This document shows, piece by piece, positions 49,329-61,000 of a DNA stretch of 64,000 nucleotides (the first letter of the stretch is position 1; each line of letters begins with the position of its first letter). The DNA comes from Astropecten irregularis. Taxonomy: Eukaryota; Echinodermata; Asteroidea; Paxillosida; Astropectinidae. The notes under the pieces were generated by a model. That model did not search any database and was not told the DNA's origin. It worked only from the letters and a program-made list of their open reading frames with translations. A program made the position numbers and the translations under genes. The stretch is from NCBI GenBank assembly GCA_963971285.1, contig OZ020251.1:3720001-3784000 (forward strand). Direction: 5' to 3'.

Positions 49329-49531
49329 CAGGAGCGGATCCCGGATTTTCCAAAAGGGGGGCGTGGAAATAAAATACGCCAATTCATTAGCGACGGATGC
49401 ATTCCTGGTCGACCAAAGCTAGTTAATGTTGTCTCCTCATCTCCTTGTCTTCTTTTTTTTTTTTTTTTGGGGGGGGGGGGGGGCTGGAAGAAAACGGGGC
49501 TTGCGCCCCACGCCCCCTGGATCCGCCCCTG
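49329..49531. mobile_element. hAT-like MITE with CAGGAGCGGATCC termini
   Basis: The left end CAGGAGCGGATCCCGGATTT faces the right end CTGGATCCGCCCCTG. CCCTA flanks both sides. Inside are a T18 run and a G15 run. It lies about 150 bp before the amidase coding start. Confidence 0.75.
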
Positions 49532-49649
49532 CCCTACGTCGAAAATTTCTCGTAGTCATTTTGTGAATTTAACGCAACGTTAGTGCAGTTAAAATGGTTC
49601 CGAGTAACAATGCACTGTCATGTAATTCTGTCATTCTCATCGTGAAAGA

Positions 49650-49685
49650 TCTTTTTGTGTTATATTTTGCAGGATTGTTTTCAAT
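49650..49685 (+). other. Splice acceptor and 5' leader directly before the amidase ATG
   Basis: A pyrimidine-rich TCTTTTTGTGTTATATTTTG leads to CAG at 49670-49672, leaving 13 bases (GATTGTTTTCAAT) before ATG at 49686. No in-frame stop separates the acceptor from the ATG, so the upstream exon could be a 5' UTR exon or add coding sequence. The upstream exon itself was not identified. Confidence 0.55.
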
Positions 49686-51044
49686 ATGTATCGCCTTGGA
49701 GTTAAGGAGCTGATTGATCGCTTCCGCGATGGCAGGTTATCTTGCGAAGGCTACGCAAGACGAGTCATACAGAGAGCTGAGGACCTGAAGGTCTTCAATT
49801 ACTTCGTCTTCATGGATACAGAACGCATGCTGAAGGAAGCTAAGGAGGCAGATGTGAGATATCAGAACAAGACCAATCGACCTCTGGAGGGGATTCCCAT
49901 AGCCTTCAAGGATAACATCGATATTCAAGGGGAGTCGACCGGAGCTTGTACCGCAGGTCTTGCCGGTCTGAAGCCAAAACACACAGCTGAGGTTGCTCAG
50001 AGGTTGTTTGATGCTGGGGCTATTCACGCTGGAAGGACCAACATGGATGAGTTGGCCACGGGAGTGTCCACCACCAACGCGTTCACGGGAGCGAGTCACA
50101 ACTTCCACAACTTCGATCACATGTGTGGGGGCAGCAGCGGTGGGAGTTGCGGCGCGGTCGCCGCTGACATCGTGCCTGTCGCACTAGGCTCTGACACAGG
50201 TGGATCCATTCGCATACCTTCTTCCTACAGTGGCACTTTCGGGCTACGTCCCACCATCGGACGCTGGCCGAAGGACTACGGGGTCAAAATGACCCACCTG
50301 CGGGACTCGGTTGGCCCACTGGCTCGGAGCGCCGACGATATTGCCTTTCTCGATCAGGTGATGACTGGAGAAGCTATGCACAAGGAACTGGCACCGGGAA
50401 ATATCAGGATCGGAGTTCCAAGATTTCATTTTTGGGATGGCCTGGACCCAGAGGTGGAGACCTACTCTGAGAGTTTCTTGATACGTCTGAAGCAGAAGGG
50501 TTTTGTGGTTATCGATGAGGGAGAGATCCCGGGTGTTGATAACATGTTTCATAAGTACATGCACCTGACCATCAACCATGAGCTTAAACCCCGCCTGAAA
50601 GAGTACCTCAAGTACCACGGCCATGACACCACAGCTGAGTATGTCATCGATAGAATCTCATCTCCATATATCGCAGGCATCTTCAACATCGGTGCTCCGA
50701 GTGCAGAAGTCATGCAGGCGGCCATGGCAGCCAGGGAGAAACTGATCGAGGACACGGCGACGTACTTCGAGAAACACAACATCGACTGCATCCTGATGCC
50801 GGCCAGCAAAATACCCCCGCCGACTCTGAGCGCCTTCGAGGCGGACACGTCCAAAGAGCTCCACAACCTGATCATGCACAACTACGACAGCGCCTGTATC
50901 TGCAACAACCCTTCCCTGGTTATCCCCGGTGGGATATCAAAGGCAGGCAGAGTACCTTTCGGCATGCAGCTCGAAGGCACACCGGGGACAGACCGGCGCC
51001 TGATAGCAGTAGCAAGAGCAATTGAAAAGGCATTGGAACTTTAA
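49686..51044 (+). CDS. Amidase signature enzyme, intronless (452 aa)
   Basis: This is a complete amidase-signature hydrolase, which cleaves C-N amide bonds to a carboxylate and an amine. The triad is visible at family spacing: Lys75 in PIAFKDNID, cis-Ser150 in GGSSGGS, and nucleophile Ser174 in GSDTGGSIRIPSS. The 75- and 24-residue gaps equal those of GatA and FAAH. The stretch GLRPTIGRWPKD...RDSVGPLARSADDIAFLD resembles bacterial mandelamide and indoleacetamide hydrolases more than mitochondrial GatA/QRSL1, so the substrate is open. There is no signal peptide or membrane segment, implying a cytosolic enzyme. The frame has no intron and is clearly richer in G+C than its AT-rich surroundings. 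The first ATG fits family N-termini, and a splice acceptor 13 bases upstream points to a spliced host transcript. Bacterial transfer is an inference. Confidence 0.93.
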   Translation: MYRLGVKELIDRFRDGRLSCEGYARRVIQRAEDLKVFNYFVFMDTERMLKEAKEADVRYQNKTNRPLEGIPIAFKDNIDIQGESTGACTAGLAGLKPKHTAEVAQRLFDAGAIHAGRTNMDELATGVSTTNAFTGASHNFHNFDHMCGGSSGGSCGAVAADIVPVALGSDTGGSIRIPSSYSGTFGLRPTIGRWPKDYGVKMTHLRDSVGPLARSADDIAFLDQVMTGEAMHKELAPGNIRIGVPRFHFWDGLDPEVETYSESFLIRLKQKGFVVIDEGEIPGVDNMFHKYMHLTINHELKPRLKEYLKYHGHDTTAEYVIDRISSPYIAGIFNIGAPSAEVMQAAMAAREKLIEDTATYFEKHNIDCILMPASKIPPPTLSAFEADTSKELHNLIMHNYDSACICNNPSLVIPGGISKAGRVPFGMQLEGTPGTDRRLIAVARAIEKALEL

Positions 51045-51325
51045 TAACTCACACAAAGTCAAATCTGTATACTGTACGTCGTGTCTTGTGCGCACGCGTG
51101 TAAGCACGTGATGACGTGCACAAAGCATACGGTACTAGATGACGTGTCCATTCTAGCTCAAGGTTTTCAGCGTACACATACTCGCATACTACATGTGCCT
51201 ATACGGACTGTAAACGTGTTTTATTTCTGCATCCGATTTAACATTAGCCTTTAAATTCATGATCATCACCATAAAATTCTCCGAGAGAGAACGTAATTAT
51301 ATCTGTATTTAGAAGGTTCACTTCA
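51045..51325. other. Amidase 3' flank
   Basis: No AATAAA was identified close to the stop codon. No other feature seen. Confidence 0.3.
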
Positions 51326-51329
51326 AGCA

Positions 51330-51470
51330 GGAGGTCGTGGATTCGAATCCCACCTGAGTCAGCACGTGATTTTTTTTTTCATGTGCACTCACAAGCACTG
51401 CGTATACAGTGCTCATCCACGTCAGTGAAGTGCAAGCCTTATTTGCATATCAACTGAAGAAAGCTAACCA
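51330..51470 (+). mobile_element. 5'-truncated tRNA-derived SINE
   Basis: The B box (GGATTCGAATCCC) and body (CACGTGATTTTT, GTGCACTCACAAGCACTGCG, GCTCATCCACGTCAGTGAAG, CAAGCCTTATTTGCATA) match the SINE at 361. The A-box half is missing or degraded. Confidence 0.7.
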
Positions 51471-51474
51471 AAGT

Positions 51475-52095
51475 AAAATTTGAACCTGCCATCTCCGGGT
51501 TACTATCTCGCTATTGTATTTGTTGTAAGGACATAGGACATAGAAAAGTCATCACAACGTAGCATGAATGGTTGTAAAGCAATCGCGTATGTTTAATGTG
51601 ATGTGTATTAATATTTATAGCCTGAAACTAAAGCACACTTAATCGCTGCAAAACGTGTATGTGATTTAGTAATCATCATTTCAATAACCAAAGTTATACC
51701 CTATTGGAAGTTATATACACTGTATAAGTGTACAAGTACTCAAGTTATGCGTTATATTACAACAATGTATACCACTTAAAAAATCAGTTTAAATGAAGAT
51801 GTTCATGTACAAACTGAAATGATTTATTATTAATGAATCCGCGGCCCATTAATTATCACAGAGACATTTCAAATTATCCAACCTTTGAAAAAGAAATCGA
51901 TCTTCATTCTTTTAGTGATTAAACATTGTAGAGTTAGATACAATTGGAATAAATTACAATTAGTAAAAAAAATTTGAAATATTATGATATACACCATGTT
52001 AAAATATAAGTTAAAAACAGCTAAGAAAAGTGAACAAAAGAGCAATCTGTGCGTCATCCATTGTATGACAAATTCTTAATCCGTCAAATTTAATG
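51475..52095. other. AT-rich sequence, nothing recognised
   Basis: No coding signature, RNA gene or repeat end was found. Confidence 0.3.
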
Positions 52096-52099
52096 TTGG

Positions 52100-52300
52100 C
52101 CTTTGCTTAGCTCCGGCTCAGACTCCGGCTTCGACTCTGTAATCCATAATAATGATGAAAATATAGGACTTGGATTTTCGTTGAAGCTGAAGCTCGAGTC
52201 TTCTTTTTCAAACCAGAGAATCTACTTCCGAACCGCAGCCAAAAGCCTCTACTTTGATATCCGCTATTCTAGAATGGATTCACGAAATTGAGCCACAGGC
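52100..52300. mobile_element. Degraded copy of the GGGCCTTTTCC MITE, opposite orientation
   Basis: It contains CTCCGGCTCAGACTCCGGCT and, later, AGCCAAAAGCCTCTACTTTG. The latter is the inverse of a segment in the 34742 and 47346 copies (AGAGGCTTTTGGTTACGG). Confidence 0.6.
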
Positions 52301-52304
52301 CCAT

Positions 52305-53285
52305 AGACTTATGACGATCTGCGTGGACGAATAACGTCTTTTCTATTCCAATTTGAACATTTTCGTTATTTCATTCCTTTAGTGTACACAATTTTAAATT
52401 CGTAGTTTTGTTTGATTTCTGTCACTTTAAAGATGTTAACTTCATAACCTTATAATAATTAGAATACATCAACCGTAAGTATATCTGATTAGACAGACAT
52501 AATGTATTATGACACATAACTGTTTCAATCACATTCTTGTATATCAATTTAACACATTAATATTTGTAATCAATAATAAATTGTGCGCGTTTTTACTGCG
52601 CCTTATTCACGGGGCATCCATCTTGTCACCCCCCTTGTATACCCGTTGGAAAAGATAACACCAACTCTTACAACACCAAGAAAACGGGTACCAGACTATT
52701 TTGAATCCAAGCCTCGGTTTGATTGCACTGCTTCGAATGTAGGATGGATGTACCGTGAATAAGGTATTATGTTCCCTTGAGCTTAACTCGGATACACATT
52801 CAAGTCAATGATTATTTACAAAATTTAGATTTACGTGACTGTTTTCTCAAATACATTATATAACGCAATTAATTAAGCCTTATAAAAACATTGTAATGTT
52901 TGTGTGTGCATTGCCGGCTCTACGTGGAACCCTTTCTAGCAAAAACTAATTTGCCATATACTTGTATACAGAGCGTAAATGTAAAGTCAGGTCATTAATG
53001 TATAATTCAAACTTCGTCCACATGTACACAGTACACTCAATTCTACGTATACGATAGCATGCAAACACCAATTATAGGTCTACTGATCATCCTACCAAAC
53101 GCCTAAACAACATGAGTTTTCAACACATACTTAACAAACTTAACTATCTTTCACCATGTTTGTCCCGTTTCTTTACAATGTTTGCTTTTAGTGGCTTACG
53201 TTGCACAAAATCATGTGATGTATTTGACATGAGGTATAGCGACGATCTATGGAAAAACCGCTGCCATGAGCATGATGAGTTATTA
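52305..53285. other. 3' flank of gene B, nothing else recognised
   Basis: AT-rich sequence downstream (minus strand) of the gene B stop codon. The 53135-53290 part is the first copy of the 437-bp duplication. Confidence 0.35.
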
Positions 53286-54000
53286 AACGAGTTAGCAGCC
53301 TTTCCCAAGCAACTCAAGGCGCATCCTGACACCGCCTTGCCAGTTAGATGGCAAAATCCTCACTACAGTCGCCTCGATGATCTCATAAAACTTATTGGTG
53401 ACGGCAGTGGTAGCATCGGTGTTGCCAATAAACGCCTGGAATTCCAATGCATAACAATTTTACGGTATGTTTCTACCACCACCATCTTCATACCCTGAAA
53501 GTTATGCGTAAATCTGTGAACATTTCTGTTTTGGTCTCTTACCAAAGTATCATTATACTACCTTTAACTAACCTTTATCTTTTCCCATGTCTGGCCCGAT
53601 TTCTTAAATATTGTTTTTTCTTATACCACGTTGTAACTTACGTCGCACAATATGTGATTTTTTTTTTAATTGGGGTAGCGACGGTCTATGGCAAACCACT
53701 TCCATGAGCAAGATGAGTTAGCTACGAGTTAGCAGCCAATCCCAAGCAACTCAAGGCGCATCCTGACACCGCCTTGCCAGTTAGATGGCCAAATCCTCAC
53801 TACAGTCCCCTTGATGATCTCATAAAACATATTAGTGACGGCAGTGGTAGCATCGGTGTTGCCATCAAAATCCTGAAAAAAACCAAAGATATTAATAACA
53901 CTAATTATTCAAGGATAGGAACAAACTAAATGGAAATCATTTATTGGAATGTTCATTTTGGATAGGACCTTCAAATTGCACAAGTTACGAACGCAAACGA
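53135..54000. repeat. Tandem duplication (period 437 bp) of the gene B terminal exon and its 3' flank
   Basis: The stop codon of the distal exon (53292) and that of the proximal copy (53729) are exactly 437 bp apart. Similarity extends past the stop codons (CATGAGCATGATGAG versus CATGAGCAAGATGAG; GTAGCGACGGTCTATGG versus a diverged match) for about 150 bp. Between the copies lies a fragment of the 23711-type MITE (about 53455-53580). Confidence 0.85.
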
Positions 54001-55063
54001 GAAATTCTCAGCAGATAAGACCGCAAAGCATCAACTGTAAAATAATAATCGAGTTCCCGTCGTGAACTCGATTGCAATCTGCTGCAATCATTTGGAGACA
54101 CTCAGATGATTTGGGTAAAAACGTAGAGTTAATATCGCCGGTTACTTCAGAAATTCCTCTTTAATTTCTCCGCAAAGACGTCACCTGGTGCAAGGTAAAT
54201 ATGTCACTGCTTTGTATCTGTAACTTGAACATTATTGAAGGTATAATACAAAGTCTTGAAGATCACAGAACAGCACTCACACTTTGTCTGATCCAATATG
54301 TGCATGGAATAGTAAACCTGTGAAAACTTGAGATCAATAGAACATCTGAGTCGGGAGAAATGGCGGAAACCAGACTGAATTTTTTTTGTAAAACATAAAT
54401 AATGGTTTTGATCTTACTCCGAGATCAAAACTGTTTTGGTCTTTGTTTTACTAATTTCTGGATCAATACGTAATTTTAGCCGGAAATATTGTAACGGTAT
54501 GTTTGTACCAGCACCATCTTCATACCCTGAAAGTTTAACGTAAATCCGTGAACATTTGGGTATGTAATACCAATCCTGTACTGTACCTTTAACTCATAAA
54601 GAGCAGGCGCGGTTCTACGGGGGGGCTAAGGGTGCTGTAGCCCCCAACAAATTTTGTCTAGCCCCCCCCCCCCCCCCCCCCAAAAAAAAAAACCATGCAA
54701 GTGGATTTCTTCAGTTAGTAAGCGCCAATTACATAAAAACGCGTTGTGTGGGCTATAATGTGCATGTTTTTCGACCCCTAATAAGACGTAGCAGAAGCGA
54801 GTGTAAAGGCGCCTTTCCATATGCGCGTTTTTTCATCCGCTGCGTATACGTTGCGTGTCCGTAGCGTTGCAAAAAAATCGATCATTATAAAAATACAAGC
54901 GACCCTTTCCATATGTGCGCGTGCGTTTGAAAAGGTCGCGTGCGTCTTTTTAATGGGCAATTTTAACGCACACGCAACGTACACGCAGCGTATACGCAGC
55001 GGATGAAAAAACGCACTTATGGAAAGGCGCCTTAAGAAGAACCCAAAATATTGGGTCTTTTTG

Positions 55064-55095
<32 letters not shown>

Positions 55096-58000
55096 TAATA
55101 ATAATAATGGCTCTTCTAGCCCCCAACAAATTTTGGCTCTAGAACCGCGCCTGATAAAGAGTGATAACATAATATTGGTGCATACCTGGTTTCCGTTGGC
55201 ATTCAACACTTTGAGAGGGGATCCAGTTGGGAATTGCTTATACTGCACATTGTACGTAGTTACCCACATGCTATCCCCATCACCTTGTGTGATGACACCA
55301 GACACCACTGTACCATAAGCCAGTTCCACCTCAATCCAGCATGTTGCACTACAAAGTGTCATTCACAAATTAAAACGAAAAGAAAGTAAGATAGAAAAAG
55401 ATGCTCAGAGCAGATTACTTCACGCCTTTACTTCACGTCATAACTGTAGCCTTTATAGGTTTATGTTTGTTTGCCTCTACTAAGTTTAGACCACATCTTT
55501 CATAAATTTTCCCAACAGATGCCATGATGGTATCCATGAGTTTAAAGGTTCACTGTAATAAAAGCACATCTGAAGATAAGAACATCTGTATTGTTATAAA
55601 ACTCAACCTGTCTATCTTTGTTTACGCTAGGACAATATTGTTTATAGAGAAAAGAGGTATTTTAGACCAATAATTGAGCACCCCACCTTTCGCGACGAAA
55701 AACCTTGCTTACGTCACATGCAGAACTAGGCGGGGATTTCAACATACCAAATATGGTATGGTCTTCTGACATTGTTAACATCCAAGGACCGTTACATGAA
55801 CAGATAATCAGTATTGCTGATGGTCATAATCTGGAGCAAGTTGTAAATTTTCCATCACGTAGGAACCCAAATGGAACAGAAAACTTTTTGGACCTCTGCT
55901 TCACAACACGACCGTCGCTAATGGTTAATGTATATCCCTATATATATGCCATTTGCTGATCACAGTACTGTAATGATTGAAATGCAAATCAAGTCTGCCA
56001 TTCCTGTGAAACCACAAAGAACAGTGCTTCTCTGGAGCAAGCTGGATGAACAAGAATTCAAGAAAGATGCCCAAAACTTCACTGAAGACTTTCTGGAAAG
56101 CATCCCGGAAGAGAAAACCGTTAATGAAAATTGGTGCACCTTCAGAGATACCATCACGAACCTTGTTAAGAAGCATGTCCCGACTAAGCAAACCAGAGGC
56201 AAACAACGACCTCCGTGGTTTACACAGAGACATAAGAGACTTTGTAGAAGAAAGGAACGATATTACCTCAAAGCAGTCAAGAAAAACACTGAACAATACT
56301 GGGAACAGTTCAAGAAAATCCGCAAAGAGGTCGACAAGGAACTCCGTAGAGCAAACAGAGAATATGTTGCCAAATTATCCTCTTCTGAAGACACCAAGAA
56401 ATTTTGGAACTACATCAGATCTCGAAGAAAAGATAGTATTGGCATCCAAACCCTGAAGATAGGGGATGAAACAATTGTTGACGACCAGCTGAAGGCTGAA
56501 AAACTTGCGGACCAGTTCCAAAGTGTCTTCTCCGATGAAGACCCTGTTTTGCCTCAACTGCCACCTAGCCCACACCCTGATATGCCCGACTTAGATATCA
56601 CTACAGATGGTATCAAGAAATTACTCCAATCCATCCAGGTAAATAAGGCCATAGGACCAGATGAAATACCAAATGCTGCCCTGAAGATTGCTTCTTCTGA
56701 ACTAGCCCCTGCATTGAAGTTCATTTTTCAGCAGAGCCTAGACCAGGGCGTCCTGCCAGGTGACTGGAGAAAAGCAAACATCTCACCTATCTACAAAAAG
56801 GGAGCGAAATCAGACCCAGCAAATTATCGCCCGATATCACTGACATGCACATGTTGTAAACTCATGGAACACATCATTGACAGTCATATCATGAAATTCC
56901 TGTCCGCCCACAAGATCCTTACGGATGCTCAACACGCATTTAGGAAACTGCGGTCATGTGACACGCAACTTATTACTACCCTGCACGACCTGACTTCAAA
57001 CCATAACTATCACAAAACAACAGATATCGCCATTCTAGACTTCAGCAAGGCATTCGATGTTGTCCCACATCAACGCCTCCTGCAAAAGATAAATCATTTT
57101 GGTGTTAGAAATAAACTGTTGAAATGGATTCAATCTTTCCTCACAAATCGTCTTCAAAGAGTAGTCGTCGGTGGAAAAACATCACCCTGGAAACCAGTCA
57201 TAAGCGGTGTCCCCCAGGGAACAGTACTAGGACCGCACCTCTTTATTCTCTTCATCAATGATATCGCACAAACTGTTACATCAACCACAAGGCTGTTTGC
57301 TGATGACTGCATCCTATACCAGACCATTAACACCCAGGCGGATGAGAAGTTGTTGCAATCTGACCTTGACAGCCTTGTAAATTGGTCAAGCCAATGGGGT
57401 ATGAGATTCAACGCCTCTAAGTGCAAAGTGATGAGAATCTCCAGGAAGCGCAATCCAGGTATGGCAAAATACAAAATGCTTGGCGAGACCCTGGAGGAAG
57501 TCACCGAAGACAAGTACCTCGGCATCGTCATCCAAAATAATCTTAAATGGGACAAGCAAACTCAATCAGCCACAGCAAAAGCCACCAAGATGCTAAACTT
57601 CATCCAAAGAAACTTTAACCAGTGTTCCAAAACAGTCAAGGAAAACCTGTACCATACAATTGTTCAACTACATCTCGAATATGCATCCGCTGCATGGAAC
57701 CCAGGCACCAAGAAAAATAAACAATCGATCCAAAAAGTCCAAAGACGGGCAGCTAGGTTTGTGTGCGGCGATCATAAACCAACATCAAGCGTTACTAAGA
57801 TGCTCGCTGACCTTAAATGGGACCCAATGGAGACCAGACGCCAAACTGAGAGGCTGACCACTCTTCATAAGATATTCAACCACGAACTTGACATTAACGC
57901 TGACCTGTTTGTTAAGCAGAAACCCAGCAGATCTAGAAGAGGCAACAACAAACAACTTAAAGTTCTACATTCAACATCAACTCCATATTCTCAATCCTTC

Positions 58001-61000
58001 TTCCCTGAAACCACCCAAATTTGGAATAAATTACCCCAGTCAACTGTCGATATAACTTCAACCACAGCCTTCAAAAGCTCCATTAAGCCTATATTACTAC
58101 AACTTTAAAATAATACATAGCAGATTAGATCCCGATCCACTCTCGTCAACTTCCAGTATAGTCCCTAGAGGACCTTTCGGAAGTGTTTTCTACAAGGTAC
58201 AAGGTAGAACACCACGTAGTATACTGTGGTGCGAGCCTAAACTAGTTCTGTAGGTGACGTCACAAGCTATTGTTGCGTGGGTCGGTTCCAAGGGGGACTT
58301 TTTTGAGGGGCGGGGCATACATGTTTCGTTAAAATTTAGCACTTATATACCAAATATAATTTACATTGACATTAATGATGTATTAAGCAAGAATTTTAAA
58401 GCACTTGTATCCCTTTCGCAAATGTGATTACAGTGAACCTTTAATATATACCAATACGCAATCATGACACTATATACCATTCCAAGCGTCGGGATTCAAC
58501 AAGAGAGCCTGATGGACCAACCCCAGCCTTGTACTGGTTCCATCATACATATAAAAAAAAAAAAAATAGATGACGCTTTGCCTGCTCGTGGACGCGTCTT
58601 TCACGGCGCCATCTTTTGAAGGTATTTTAATTTTTTCGAATCCGTTTTTATGGAACGCCGTAGCTATCTTCTTTAGATTGTTTGCTTCCGTAATTCCATC
58701 ATTCAATTTGCCAAATTGTATGATGGAATTTGCGAACAGAATGACAGAATGACAAACTGAATGATGGAATTGGCGACCGGAATGACAAAACGGCAATTAA
58801 AATGATGAAATTTGCGAATTTAATGATGGAATTTACCGACAAACAATCTAAGCCACCGATTATAGCTACGGCGTTCCATCATGTTTCTGGTGCATGGCGT
58901 ACCGCGTAACGCGTAACGCGTAACGCACTGCGTACCGCGCGGGTACGCGATCGTTGTAGTAAGCGCTTGAATGTTTAGGTTCATTTTTTACCTTCCTTCG
59001 ATGGCCGCGTCCTGCATGCGCGGATATAGCTCCCATTGGTTTGTACACGGGTGCGTCATCTAGTTTTTATATAATCTATGGGTTCCATAGCTGAAACCCT
59101 GTCTATCAAAAGATAAGCTGGTAGTTACTTACCTATCTGCCTCCCAGAAAGTGTTGGCGTTCAGACGAGCTCCAGAGGCTACGTTACCGTATCTATGATC
59201 TGAAGAAGTGATACTATCATCACGAATGACACCACTCTCCATGCCCAGGCCACACCCACCTATTGAATGAGGGAAACCCCATCGTATATTAAGCAGTTAG
59301 AAAACACTTCGTATAGAAAAAAGACAATCATAGGTGCTACTGGTGATTGTAGTACATGTAGTTGGTTTTTATGTGCTGACGTTTTCTTCGTTTCGCCTGT
59401 CCAAGCGTTCCCAAATAGTCACAAAATAATAATCAGCAACATCAAGGTAACATTATTTTACTTGTAATAGTTCGTCCCTTCCTTACTTCGACTTTCTTTC
59501 CATGGTTCTTCGGTAGTTGGTTCCTTTTTAGTTGGTTCCTCGGTAGTTGGCGCCTCGGTAGTCGGTTCCTCGGTAGTTGGTTCCTCGGTAGTTGGTTCCT
59601 CGGTAGTTGGTTCCTCGGTAGTTGGCTCCTCTGTAGTTGGTTCCTCGGTAATTGGTTCCTCGGTAGTTGGTTCCTCTGTAGTTGGTTCCTCGGTAGTTGG
59701 CTCCTCTGTAGTTGGTTCCCCGGTGGTTGGCTCCTCGGTAGTTGGCTCCTCGGTAGTTGGCTCCTCGATTTTTGGTTCTTCGGTAGTTGGTTCCTCGGTA
59801 GTTGGCTCCCCTGTAGTTGGTTCCTCGGTAGTTGGCTCCTCGATTCTTTGTTCCCCGGTAGTTGGCGCCTCGTTAGTCGGTTCCTGAATAATTGATTCCT
59901 CGGTAGTTGGTTCCTCGGTAGTTGGCTCCTCGGGAGTTTGTTCCTTGGTAGTTGGTTTATTGGGAGTTGAATCCTCGGTAGTTGGCTCCTCGATTCTTGG
60001 TTCCTCGGTAGATGGCTCCTCGATTCTTGGTTCCTCGGTAGATTGCTCCTCAGTAGTTGGTTCCTCTGTAGTCAGTTCCTCGGCAAATTGTTTCTTGGTC
60101 GCTGGGTCATCCGTAGATTGCTTTTCCTCTGTATGTACGTAATAAATAAGCAAAATAAATGGTTTTTTTAACACTAACTTATTTCGATTAATTATACGAA
60201 ACGTTATTTGATCAATATGTTTATATGAACCAAGGGATAGTATTTTGATTTTCATTTTGGATCTTTGCAATTCGATTTTGCAATGTCCTCTTAAATTATT
60301 TAACATCAAGCCATACCTGTTGGACATCCAAAGAATATTCGTATTTCCTCCGGGTCCTCTGAAAGGAAGAGCCCATCCAGATAGTAGGGCGCCCCCTGGA
60401 GGTACGAGGAGGAAGGGATGTTCATCCCACCGAGACGTATGGCAGGGCATTTGCAGGGATCTTTGTACGGTAAGAACCAACGGGGTGGTTTACCAGATCG
60501 TGGGTCGTCCTCAGTTCCGATGAAGCAATCTTGATTACACATTGCTAAAACTATTATAAAAAGGTGGGGAAATAACGAGGTCTTTGTTTTTTACAATAAT
60601 GGGTTTAATGTCAGACCAAAGTAACAGTGATTATGTCTCTTTTGACTTATAGACAGACCGATCAATGGCAGAAATATACAGTCACAGTGTTCGGCATGTT
60701 TGGACCAAGTTCTGGTATAATGCAGACCTTATAAAAGTGACCAAAGTGAATGCCGAAGTGGATAAAGAAGAAGAAAAACAAAAAGCAGAGAAAAAGCAAC
60801 GTCTTTTCCGCTACGCTCGAAAAAAAAGAAGGCAAAAACAAAACAGACAAGAGAAAAATAGAAGCAAAGGCATTTCTCTCACGCAGAAAAGCCAACAAAA
60901 TCTGAACGAAAGCCATTTTTTTTCAATTACACTCACGAGTCATTTTACACGAGTCTGAAATCTCATTGCAATTTTCTTAGCGGTACGCCTCGAGTATGTG

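Noticed and set aside
49686..51044. Calling the amidase mitochondrial GatA/QRSL1
   Set aside because: Catalytic spacing is shared by the whole amidase family, but the central GLRPTIGRWPKD and RDSVGPLARS stretches look more like mandelamide/indoleacetamide hydrolases, so no symbol was assigned.
55019..55318. Plus-strand frame with a poly-Pro stretch
   Set aside because: It arises from the C-run in a MITE and continues antisense to gene B exon 5.
46613..58205. Joining the LINE pieces at 35.5, 46.6 and 55.7 kb into one element
   Set aside because: Orientation, C-terminal domains and RT style differ. They are separate insertions of different LINE families.
59462..59486. Outer splice donor ACAA/GTAAAA for gene B exon 3
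   Set aside because: Using it shifts the F5/8C exon out of frame and hits a stop. The inner CGAA/GTAAGG donor keeps phase 1 and matches gene A.
60665..60958. Lys/Glu-rich plus-strand open frame
   Set aside because: Low-complexity composition in an AT-rich intron, with no domain or splice support.
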